Positions 26,663 to 33,095 of a stretch of DNA of 33,220 nucleotides are shown in pieces (position 1 is the stretch's first letter; each line of letters opens with the position of its first letter). The DNA comes from Cellulomonas marina (GTDB lineage Bacteria > Actinomycetota > Actinomycetes > Actinomycetales > Cellulomonadaceae). The position numbers and the translations under genes were made by a program. The stretch covers positions 1 to 33,220 of the forward strand of contig NZ_FOKA01000023.1 in assembly GCF_900111925.1 (NCBI RefSeq), read 5' to 3'. Under the pieces are notes generated by a model. The model was not told the origin of the DNA, made no database searches, and saw nothing but the letters and a program-made list of their open reading frames with translations.

Positions 26663-27579
26663 TGGGCGCCGGGCACGACCACCACCACGGCACCGCCACC
26701 GGTCGGCACCGCCAGCGTCTGCTCGCCGTCCTTGCCATCACCGTCTCGGTCGTCGTGGTCCAGGTCATCGGTGGCCTGGTGTCCGGATCGCTGGCGCTGC
26801 TCGCCGACGCCGGGCACATGCTCACCGACGCCACCGGCGTCGCCATCGCCCTGGTCGCCGCCGCCCTGGCCGCACGCCCGGCGACCGACGCCCGCACGTT
26901 CGGACTCCAGCGCGCCGAGGTCCTCGCGGCCGCGGCCAACGCCCTGCTGCTCGGCGGGCTGGCCCTCTGGGTCATCGTCGAGGCCATCGCCCGGTGGAAC
27001 GACCCGCCCGACGTCGGGACCGGCGTCATGCTGGGCGTCGCGGTGCTCGGCGCGGTCGCCAATCTTGTCTCGCTGCTGCTGCTGCGCCGCGGGCAAGCGG
27101 AGAGCCTCAACGTGCGCGGCGCCTACCTGGAGGTCCTGGGCGACCTGGTCGGGTCGGTCGCCGTCATCGTCGCCGCCGTGGTCATCGCGGCGACCGGGTA
27201 CACCCGCGCCGACGTCATCGCATCGATGGCGATCGGCGTCCTCATCCTGCCCCGGGCGTGGTCACTGCTGCGCGAGGTTGTCGACGTCCTGCTCGAGGCC
27301 ACCCCGCGCGGCATCGACCTGCGCCAGGTCCGCGAGCACATCAGGGGCGTGCCCAGCGTGGTCGACGTGCACGACCTGCACGTGTGGACCATCACCAGCG
27401 GCGTGCCGGTGCTGTCGGCGCACGTGGTCGTCGACCAGGCGTGCATCGACACCGGGCGTACCGGGCAGGTCTTGGACCAGCTCGCCGAGTGCCTGGGTGA
27501 CCACTTCGACACCGAGCACTGCACGTTTCAGCTCGAACCAGTCGGTCACGGCACTCACGAGAGGCACCAGCACGCCTGA
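26662..27579 (+). CDS. czcD: CzcD-type cation diffusion facilitator (Zn/Cd/Co efflux)
   Basis: A 305-residue CDF exporter that exchanges divalent metal for protons. It opens with a His-rich segment (GHDHHHG), has six membrane helices and a cytoplasmic domain from about residue 210 (VPSVVDVHDLHVWTITSGVPVLSAHVVV). The second helix keeps the metal site (D49, H52-x3-D56 in ADAGHMLTD). In the fifth helix the usual H-x3-D is E157-x3-D161 (LEVLGD), which may shift metal preference. His residues also occur in the tail (HGTHERHQHA). The ATG overlaps the stop of the methyltransferase gene. It is the last gene of the cmtR operon; the 207 bp after it (to 27786) hold short CGCTCGGGG repeats and no gene I can support. 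Confidence 0.93.
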   Translation: MGAGHDHHHGTATGRHRQRLLAVLAITVSVVVVQVIGGLVSGSLALLADAGHMLTDATGVAIALVAAALAARPATDARTFGLQRAEVLAAAANALLLGGLALWVIVEAIARWNDPPDVGTGVMLGVAVLGAVANLVSLLLLRRGQAESLNVRGAYLEVLGDLVGSVAVIVAAVVIAATGYTRADVIASMAIGVLILPRAWSLLREVVDVLLEATPRGIDLRQVREHIRGVPSVVDVHDLHVWTITSGVPVLSAHVVVDQACIDTGRTGQVLDQLAECLGDHFDTEHCTFQLEPVGHGTHERHQHA

Positions 27580-27786
27580 CGGCGCCGCGCCCGCGCTCGG
27601 GGCGCGCTCGGGGCACGCTCCGGCCCTGGCTGCCGCTCGACGGGGCGTCTTGCAGGTGCCTCCTGGCTTTAGGTGCGGCGCCCGGCCCGACTCCCCCGGC
27701 CGACGGTTCTCATAGGAGGGTCGGGTTGGGCTCGACGCCGTCCATCAGAGCCCGACTTTCGGAACGATGGCCCTGCCCGGTCCGGA

Positions 27787-28401
27787 TCACAGACCGCGCA
27801 GGATCTCCTGCATCTCGTCGATCTCCGCGGTCTGGTCGTCGATGATCGCCCGTGCGAGGTCGATCGCCTCGGGATGGGCTCCTTTCGCCAGCTGCCGCTC
27901 AGCCATCTCGATCGCGCCCTGGTGGTGGGCGGTCATGAGATCGAGGAACGAGCGGTCGAAGTTGACGCCCTCGAGCTCGTCGAGGGCACCCATCGCCTCG
28001 TCCTGGTCCATGCCCTCCATGTCCATACCGCCGTGGTCCATCCCGCCCATGTCCATGCCGTCGGGCCGTCCCTCACCCCACGCGTCGAGCCAGCCGGACA
28101 TCAGCTCGATCTCCGGGCCCTGCGCGGCAGCGATGCGCTCGGCCAGCTCTCGGACTTGGGGAGTGCTGGCCTTCTCCACGGCCAGCTCGGACATCTGGAT
28201 GGCACCCTCGTGGTGGATGATCATCATCTGCGCGAACTGGGCGTCCGCATCGTTGTGTTCGGCGACGTCGCCGCTCGCAGATGGGCTCGTCGTGGTCGAG
28301 CCGTCGGCCGGCTCGGTGGTACCCGAGCATGCGGCGAGGGTTGCGGCGAGGGTGATAGCTGACATGGCGGCGGCGAGTCGCCGTCGGGTGGTGCTGTTCA
28401 C
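27787..28401 (-). CDS. DUF305 lipoprotein with Met/His-rich linker
   Basis: A 204-residue exported lipoprotein: basic start, hydrophobic helix and lipobox TLAAC with C25, then a Ser/Thr spacer. The DUF305 (ferritin-like) part is an internal duplication, MMIIHHEGAIQMSELAVEK (H63, H64) and LMTAHHQGAIEMAERQLAK (H159, H160), each followed by a matching helix. Between the halves, residues 114-137 carry a run of GMDMGGMDHGG-type repeats rich in Met, Asp and His, of the kind that binds copper in envelope proteins. DUF305 proteins often occur in copper/silver or mercury resistance loci; a metal-buffering role outside the membrane is inferred. GTG 28401 has AAGGA 8 nt upstream. Last gene of the redox operon. 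Confidence 0.92.
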   Translation of the reverse strand: MNSTTRRRLAAAMSAITLAATLAACSGTTEPADGSTTTSPSASGDVAEHNDADAQFAQMMIIHHEGAIQMSELAVEKASTPQVRELAERIAAAQGPEIELMSGWLDAWGEGRPDGMDMGGMDHGGMDMEGMDQDEAMGALDELEGVNFDRSFLDLMTAHHQGAIEMAERQLAKGAHPEAIDLARAIIDDQTAEIDEMQEILRGL

Positions 28402-28441
28402 GATGCAGTTCCTTCCCAGGATCGACGGTGGTGCTGGCGGC

Positions 28442-28576
28442 TCACGCCGGGGTGCTGGTCGCGCAGCACACGTCGGTAGCGGCGCCACCACCTCCACAGC
28501 AGCAGCTGGTCGGGTCCGCGTCGCTCGCAGTGGTCGCGGTGCTGGTGGTCGTCGTGGTGTCCTGGCAGCAGCCCAT
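28442..28576 (-). CDS. Cysteine-cluster micropeptide (44 residues), metallothionein-like candidate
   Basis: The peptide has seven cysteines in tight groups: C3-C4 at the start (MGCCQD), C25-C26-C27 (SCCCGGGG) and C37-C38 (DVCCATS), separated by a Thr/Ser-rich stretch and glycines. No signal peptide or membrane helix is present, so it should be cytoplasmic unless N-terminally modified. GGAGG stands 7 nt before the ATG, a strong sign of translation. It sits between the redoxin and DUF305 genes on the same strand, in a metal/thiol operon. The cysteine content suggests soft-metal (Cu, Cd, Hg) binding, or a substrate of the neighbouring thiol enzymes. It does not match a metallothionein family that I know. 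Confidence 0.75.
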   Translation of the reverse strand: MGCCQDTTTTTSTATTASDADPTSCCCGGGGAATDVCCATSTPA

Positions 28577-28641
28577 CAGGTTTCCTCCATGTCGGGGCGG
28601 TCGGGTCAAGAGCGTGGTCCCGCTGCGGGGCGGGGTGGGGA

Positions 28642-29268
28642 TCACAGACGCGCTTCGACCTCCTTCAGGAGGTCGTCGGGAGCCAGCCACATCGACGGGT
28701 AGTTCCCGTGCCACAGCTGATTGCCGTCGGCGTCGATGAGGACGAACCCGTGGCCGGGAAGGCCTTCGTGCATGCCCTTGCCCAGGGTGTCGTAGGCGGC
28801 GGAGACCGTGCCGTCGTCGAGCAGGAAGGGCGCCTGGATGCCGAGGCGGTCCCGGTCGGCATTGATCTGCTCGGCGGTGTTCATCACGATCGGCAGGACG
28901 GTGATGCCGTCGGCGCCGAAGGCGGCGTTCTTCTCGATCTCGCCCATCTGCAGCAGGCACGAGTCACACCCCGCGCCCTCGTTGAAGTAAAGGACGACCG
29001 GCTCGCCGCGGTAGTCGGCGAGCGAGACGGTCGATCCGTCAGAGGCCGGGAGGGTGAAGGCGGGGGCGACCCGGAGGTCGCTCGATGTCGTGGGTTGTGA
29101 GGTGATCAGCGCGATCGCCACGACCACGCCGATGATGAGTGCGGCCGCGCCCCACGCGGCCCAGCTCAGGCGCTGCCGACGCCGCGCAGCGCCCGCTTGC
29201 GCGTCCTGAATCTCGGTAAGGGCTTGCTGACGCTCGGCCTGACGTCGGATGGCGGTTCCGGAGGTCAT
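28642..29268 (-). CDS. Membrane-anchored TlpA/AhpC-TSA-type redoxin
   Basis: A 208-residue protein with an N-terminal cytoplasmic helix, one membrane segment (about 36-57, WAAWGAAALIIGVVVAIALI) and an external thioredoxin-fold domain: APAFTLPASDGSTVSLADYRGEPVVLYFNEGAGCDSC. C101-x2-C104 (CDSC) is the redox pair. The extra Gly/Ala-rich context and the later LIDADGNQLWHGNYPSMW fit a TlpA/peroxiredoxin-like reductase receiving electrons across the membrane. The ATG overlaps the CcdA stop (ATGA), so its likely electron donor is encoded immediately upstream and they are co-translated. Role: keeping envelope thiols or metal ligands reduced (inferred). Confidence 0.88.
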   Translation of the reverse strand: MTSGTAIRRQAERQQALTEIQDAQAGAARRRQRLSWAAWGAAALIIGVVVAIALITSQPTTSSDLRVAPAFTLPASDGSTVSLADYRGEPVVLYFNEGAGCDSCLLQMGEIEKNAAFGADGITVLPIVMNTAEQINADRDRLGIQAPFLLDDGTVSAAYDTLGKGMHEGLPGHGFVLIDADGNQLWHGNYPSMWLAPDDLLKEVEARL

Positions 29269-30242
29269 CGGGTCACTTCCTCGTTGCTCGGGGTGGCGGC
29301 GTGGCAGGACGAGACGGGCTCGTCGGCGAGCCCGTCGCGGGCCGTCTCGTCGAGGACGGGTCGGGTGGCTCGGTGGGTCGAACGGTGCCGGTCGGCGAGC
29401 GTCGCCCAGACGAACCCCGCCGCTATGGCGAGCAGCGCCATGCCCTGAATCGGTTCGGGAATGGGGGACAGGACGTCCTGGATCGCCGCGAACAGGTCGG
29501 TGAGCGTGCGGGACGCGGCGTCCTGGAATGCGCTGCCGCCGGTCATGTCCTTGCTGCCGGCCAGGGCGATGACGAAGGCGCCCATGACCACGAACCCGAT
29601 GGCGACGGCGATGTTGAGCGTGTTGGTGACCAACATCCGCCCGGCGATGCGCAGCCGGACGACTTTCGCCTGGAGGAGCTTGCGCTCTCCGAGACGCGCC
29701 CTGTCCCAGACCAGCGCCATGACGAAGAGTGGGAACACCATCCCGAACACGTACGCGAGACCGAGGGTGAACCCGCCGATCGGGGATCCCGACAGGACGG
29801 ACAACGTCATGACGCCGGCGAGCACAGGCGCGCAGCAGGAGGACGCGATGCCGGAGAACACGCCCAGGGCGAAGAAGCTCGCCGTGTCACCCCGGGTAGT
29901 GTCCGGAGCGCGCAGGAAGGACGGCAGCGACCACATCCGCCCGGACAGCGCCAGGGCGCCCAACGCGATCATGAGTAGCCCGCCCGCCCAGTAGAGGGGG
30001 CCGTGGTATCGAGCGATCGCGCCGGCGAGCAGGCTCATGCCGAGGGTGATCGGGACGAGAACCACGGCGAGGCCGGCGGCGAAGACGAACGTCAGCGGCA
30101 GCAGCCGCCACCGGGCGTTCTTCACCGCGCCCGCCAGGTAAGACGGCGCCAGGAAGACGATGCAGCACGGGGCGAACAGCGCGACGCCGCCGGCGAAGAA
30201 GGCGGCCAGGATGCTGCCGGTGGTCAGCAGCTCGGAGCCCAT
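29265..30242 (-). CDS. ccdA: CcdA-type transmembrane thiol-electron transporter
   Basis: A 325-residue membrane protein of the CcdA/DsbD-beta family, which passes electrons from cytoplasmic thioredoxin to external thiol proteins. Six helices are expected in the core. The functional cysteines are in duplicated form: C26-C27 in the first helix (LFAPCCIVFLAP) and C136-C137 in the fourth (GIASSCCAPVLAG); usual CcdA has a single cysteine at each place. A seventh helix and a hydrophilic tail with VSSCHAA follow. The ATG at 30242 overlaps the stop of the thioredoxin-like gene (TGATG), and the end overlaps the redoxin start: three genes tied in one translational chain. Probably not for cytochrome c, as no haem-lyase genes are near. 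Confidence 0.9.
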   Translation of the reverse strand: MGSELLTTGSILAAFFAGGVALFAPCCIVFLAPSYLAGAVKNARWRLLPLTFVFAAGLAVVLVPITLGMSLLAGAIARYHGPLYWAGGLLMIALGALALSGRMWSLPSFLRAPDTTRGDTASFFALGVFSGIASSCCAPVLAGVMTLSVLSGSPIGGFTLGLAYVFGMVFPLFVMALVWDRARLGERKLLQAKVVRLRIAGRMLVTNTLNIAVAIGFVVMGAFVIALAGSKDMTGGSAFQDAASRTLTDLFAAIQDVLSPIPEPIQGMALLAIAAGFVWATLADRHRSTHRATRPVLDETARDGLADEPVSSCHAATPSNEEVTR

Positions 30243-30529
30243 CACGCACCGACCTGTGGGACTCGCCCGGCCAGGGTCCTGCTGAGCTTCTTGCGCGGCA
30301 GACGCCCGGCGGAGAAGAACTGGTCGTCCAGCAGGACGAGGGGGTTCATCGCGGGGCGGTGCTCCGCGACGAGCGCACGGCCCTCGTCGGTGTCGATCCC
30401 GACGCTGCGCACCACGAGCGGGACGTCGCGGGCCATGGCCGCCAACGCCTCCTCGGCGTCGTGGCAGAAGTGGCACGCCGGGGCGTGGACGACGGTGACG
30501 ACCGGGGGGTCGTTGGCTGTGGAGGGCAC
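30242..30529 (-). CDS. Small thioredoxin/glutaredoxin-like protein (CxxC)
   Basis: A 95-residue cytoplasmic protein with one thioredoxin-like domain: strand PVVTVVHAPACHFCHDAEEAL with the active pair C19-x2-C22 (CHFC), then VVRSVGIDTDEGRALVAEHRPAMNPLVLLDDQFFSAGRLPRKKL. The cis-proline position is covered by NPLVLLDD in the expected place. It should hand electrons to CcdA, its overlapping neighbour. Its start, GTG 30529, has AGGAG 5 nt upstream. It is the first gene of the five-gene redox operon and stands divergent to the response regulator, with a direct-repeat motif in the 140-bp gap. Confidence 0.85.
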   Translation of the reverse strand: MPSTANDPPVVTVVHAPACHFCHDAEEALAAMARDVPLVVRSVGIDTDEGRALVAEHRPAMNPLVLLDDQFFSAGRLPRKKLSRTLAGRVPQVGA

Positions 30530-30598
30530 GGCAGCTCCTGACGGGTGCAATCGGACTCCTTCACTGTCGGTAGCCGCACCCGCACGGACGCTCGCCGT

Positions 30599-30619
30599 TG
30601 GGTCAAGGTTCGATGAAGG
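30599..30619. promoter_or_regulatory. Direct-repeat site A (TCAAGG-N5-TGAAGG), response-regulator box candidate
   Basis: Within TGGGTCAAGGTTCGATGAAGG, TCAAGG (30603) and TGAAGG (30614) start 11 bp apart, the spacing used by OmpR/PhoB-family dimers. It lies in the divergent region between the redox operon and the response regulator. Eighteen of 21 positions match site B at 33064. Confidence 0.6.
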
Positions 30620-30669
30620 TCGGCGGGCAGGGCCGGCTGAGCGACGCGTCGATCGAGCCGCCGGAGAAG

Positions 30670-31404
30670 ATGGACCCCGTGAGCACCCCGTCCGCCCCGT
30701 CCGTCCGCCGCGCCGTCGTCGTCGACGACGAGGAGCCCCTGGCCCGGCTCGTCGCCGGCTACCTCGAGCGAGAGGGATACACGGCGACGCTCTGCCACGA
30801 CGGCGCACGGGCCGTCGAGGTGCTGCGCGAGGTCGACCCCGACCTGGTGATCCTGGATCTCGGTCTGCCTGGGCTAGACGGCGTCGAGGTGTGCCGGCAG
30901 CTGCGCACGTTCTCCGACTGCTACGTGGTCATGCTGACCGCTCGTTCCGAGGAGGTCGACACTCTCATCGGGCTCTCGGTCGGTGCCGACGACTACATGA
31001 CCAAGCCGTTCAGCCCGCGTGAACTCGTCGCCCGCGTCGGCGCCTTGATGCGACGGCCGCGACGGGCGGCAGGCGTGGCCCGGGCCCCGTCGGCCGCACC
31101 GGTGCTCGAGGTCGGCGACCTGCGGATCGACGTGGAGGCGCGGGAGGTCCACCGCGACGGGGAGGCCGTCGCGCTGACCCGCACCGAGTTCGACGTCCTG
31201 GCGGCGATGGCGGCCAAGCCTGGGCGCGTCTTCAGCCGCCGCGCGCTCATCGACACTGTCTGGGGTCCAGGCTGGGTGGGTGACGAGCACCTGGTGGACG
31301 TCCACGTGCTGCACGTGCGGCAGAAGCTCGGCGACACCGCCGACGCACAGCGGTACGTGCGCACCGTGCGAGGCGTCGGGTACCGGATCGGAACCGGGGC
31401 GTGA
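30670..31404 (+). CDS. OmpR/PhoB-family response regulator
   Basis: A 244-residue two-component regulator. The receiver domain has the acidic pocket VVVDDEE (D19, D20), phospho-acceptor D63 (VILDLGLPGLDG) and the conserved lysine in MTKPFSPREL. The C-terminal winged-helix domain includes EVHRDGEAVALTRTEFDVLAAMAAKPGRVFSRRAL and ends VDVHVLHVRQKLGD...YVRTVRGVGYRIG. I placed the start at ATG 30670 (GGAG just upstream); GTG 30679 is nearly as likely and changes only three residues. The stop overlaps the kinase GTG. The neighbouring 11-bp direct repeats (site A) fit autoregulation and control of the divergent redox operon (inference). Confidence 0.93.
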   Translation: MDPVSTPSAPSVRRAVVVDDEEPLARLVAGYLEREGYTATLCHDGARAVEVLREVDPDLVILDLGLPGLDGVEVCRQLRTFSDCYVVMLTARSEEVDTLIGLSVGADDYMTKPFSPRELVARVGALMRRPRRAAGVARAPSAAPVLEVGDLRIDVEAREVHRDGEAVALTRTEFDVLAAMAAKPGRVFSRRALIDTVWGPGWVGDEHLVDVHVLHVRQKLGDTADAQRYVRTVRGVGYRIGTGA

Positions 31405-32528
31405 GCACGCCCGAGACTCGGCCGCCCGCCGCGACGTCGTGGGCCCTGGGTGCCCGTCTGCTGGCGGCCCTGGTGATCGTGCTGGCGACCGCGGCCATCA
31501 CAGCGTGGTTGGTCGCATCGGCCGTGGGACCTGGCCTGTTCCACGACCACATGCTCCGTGCCGGGCTCGAGGACCACGACGCCGCCGTCGTCCACGCGGA
31601 GCAGGCCTTTGAGGACGCCAGCACCGTCTCCCTCGCCCTCGCTCTCGGAGCCGCCGCTCTGGCGGCGGCCGCCGTCAGCCTCGTGCTGACCCGCCGCATC
31701 GGCCGGTCCCTGGCCGCGGTCTCCGCCGCCGCCGCGCGCGTCGGCGCAGGCGCCTACGAGTCCCGCGTGCCCGACCCCGGGCTCGGCGCCGAGTTCGGCC
31801 ACCTCGCGCGGTCGTTCAACGCGATGGCCGACCGTCTGCACGAGGCCGACCGGCTACGCGCCCGCCTGCTGGCCGACGTCGCCCACGAGGTGCGCACGCC
31901 GGTGGCCACGATCACCGGGTACCTGGAGGCGGTCGAGGACGGCGTCCAGCCGCTCGACGAGGCGACGATGGCCGTCCTGCGCGAGCAAGGTGCCCGGCTC
32001 ACCCGGCTCGCGCAGGACCTCGCCGCGGTGACCCACGCCGAGGCGGGAGACCTGACGTTGGACCTCCGACCGGTGCCACCCGCCGATCTGCTCCAGGCCG
32101 CCGCTGCTGCCGCCGGCGAACGCGCGGCGGCCGCAGGGGTGAGCCTCGAGGTGGAGGTCGCCGACGGACTGCCGCGGGTCGCGGCGGACCGCACCCGCAT
32201 CGCACAGGTCTTGGACAACCTGGTCTCCAACGCGGTCCGCCACACGCCGCCCGGCGGGAGCATCGTTCTTCTCGCCACGCAGGGGCAAGACGGTCGAGTA
32301 GTGCTCGAGGTCTCCGACACCGGGGAGGGCATCGCCGCGGAGCACCTGCCGCACGTCTTCGAGCGGTTCTACCGCGCGGACACCGCCCGCGACCGCGCCC
32401 GGGGTGGCTCGGGCATCGGCCTGGCGATCAGCAAGGCGCTCACCCTTGCCCACGGCGGCACGCTCACCGCCGCCAGCGCCGGCCCAGGCAAGGGCGCGAC
32501 ATTCACCATCACCCTGCCGACGGTGTGA
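31401..32528 (+). CDS. Sensor histidine kinase with short His-rich external loop
   Basis: A 375-residue membrane kinase partner of the preceding regulator. Two membrane helices (about 18-42 and 77-97) enclose a loop of only about 35 residues, with FHDHMLRAGLEDHDAAVVHAEQAF; four histidines and a methionine make it a plausible metal sensor. HAMP follows, then HisKA with H162 (VAHEVRTPVATITGYLE), and the ATPase with the N box (DNLVSNAVRH), G1 (DTGEGI), F (FERFYRAD) and G2 (GGSGIGLAISKAL). All catalytic boxes are intact. GTG 31401 overlaps the regulator stop (GTGA). Its stop is 4 bp from the convergent micropeptide gene. Confidence 0.94.
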   Translation: MSTPETRPPAATSWALGARLLAALVIVLATAAITAWLVASAVGPGLFHDHMLRAGLEDHDAAVVHAEQAFEDASTVSLALALGAAALAAAAVSLVLTRRIGRSLAAVSAAAARVGAGAYESRVPDPGLGAEFGHLARSFNAMADRLHEADRLRARLLADVAHEVRTPVATITGYLEAVEDGVQPLDEATMAVLREQGARLTRLAQDLAAVTHAEAGDLTLDLRPVPPADLLQAAAAAAGERAAAAGVSLEVEVADGLPRVAADRTRIAQVLDNLVSNAVRHTPPGGSIVLLATQGQDGRVVLEVSDTGEGIAAEHLPHVFERFYRADTARDRARGGSGIGLAISKALTLAHGGTLTAASAGPGKGATFTITLPTV

Positions 32529-32532
32529 GCGC

Positions 32533-32766
32533 TCAGCGACTCACCGGCCGGTCCACCGGGGCACTTGGCTCGGCGCAACCGTCGGCGCTCTGATCGCCGG
32601 CGTGGTCGTGCCCGCGGCGCATCATCACCATCATCGCGATCATCATCAACGGGCACGCCAAGGCGGCAGCCCACGGCAAGGCTGCACCTGGACGCACGCC
32701 GACGGCGATCAGGACGACGAGCACGACGCTCCCGGCGATCGCCATACCAGTGAGGTGAGATCTCAT
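32533..32766 (-). CDS. Membrane microprotein, DUF2933-like
   Basis: A 77-residue protein with two hydrophobic helices (MAIAGSVVLVVLIAVGV and WAAALACPLMMIAMMVMM) and the segment RRGHDHAGDQSADGCAE. The ACPLMM-MM-MM then G-H-D-H signature recalls DUF2933 microproteins known from copper/silver resistance loci, but the match is by eye. The Met-rich helix end and HDH could touch metal. Its ATG overlaps the TGA of the SHOCT gene, so the two are co-translated. The stop is 4 bp from the convergent kinase stop. Confidence 0.72.
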   Translation of the reverse strand: MRSHLTGMAIAGSVVLVVLIAVGVRPGAALPWAAALACPLMMIAMMVMMRRGHDHAGDQSADGCAEPSAPVDRPVSR

Positions 32767-32999
32767 CAGAGGGTCCTCCTCCCGGCCGGGACGCGGCCGG
32801 CCAGCTCGTTGCGCAAGATGCGGTAGGTGTCGACGTCGATCTCACCGGATGCCAGGCGCGTCTCCAGAACTGCGACCGGGTCGGGTGCAGGTGACGCAGG
32901 GAAGAGGCGCAGGACCGCCCGGACGGCGAGCGCGAGTACGGCCACGCTGGCAGCGAGCATCAACCAGCCGCCTGCTCCTAGGCCCAGGCACCAGGACAT
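32766..32999 (-). CDS. SHOCT-domain membrane microprotein
   Basis: A 77-residue protein: short N-terminus (MSWCLGLGAGG), one membrane helix (WLMLAASVAVLALAVRAVLRLF), a Pro-rich link and a C-terminal SHOCT motif (PVAVLETRLASGEIDVDTYRILRNEL), a short helical module often found at the ends of small bacterial membrane proteins and thought to aid oligomerisation. GAGGAG lies about 8 nt before ATG 32999. It leads a two-gene operon with the DUF2933-like gene, preceded by a small hairpin and by direct-repeat site B. Confidence 0.83.
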   Translation of the reverse strand: MSWCLGLGAGGWLMLAASVAVLALAVRAVLRLFPASPAPDPVAVLETRLASGEIDVDTYRILRNELAGRVPAGRRTL

Positions 33000-33014
33000 C
33001 GCTGCGCTCCTCTT

Positions 33015-33030
33015 GGCGCCGGACGGCGCC
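33015..33030. other. Small hairpin just upstream of the SHOCT gene ribosome site
   Basis: GGCGCC-GGAC-GGCGCC (6-bp stem, 4-nt loop) lies between a TTGACT box (33038-33033, minus strand) and the ribosome-binding site. It would be in the 5' leader and could tune translation, or be incidental. Confidence 0.35.
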
Positions 33031-33063
33031 ACGAGTCAAGCGTCGGGTGGACGGCCCGAAGGC

Positions 33064-33095
33064 TGGGTCGAGGTCTGATGAAGGGTCGCTGAAGC
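33064..33095. promoter_or_regulatory. Direct-repeat site B (three hexamers, 11-bp period)
   Basis: TCGAGG (33068), TGAAGG (33079) and TGAAGC (33090) repeat every 11 bp inside a sequence closely matching site A. It stands 65-100 bp before the SHOCT gene start on the minus strand. The remaining bases to the right edge hold no gene I can support. Confidence 0.6.

Noticed and set aside
27720..27786. Short minus-strand frame ending MDGVEPNPTLL as a gene remnant
   Set aside because: Too short, no ribosome site and no family I can name; it may just be downstream sequence of the DUF305 gene.
29265..30242. Cytochrome c maturation function for CcdA and the redoxin
   Set aside because: No ResB/ResC or CcsA/CcsB-type haem-handling gene or c-type cytochrome is nearby; the neighbours are metal and thiol genes.
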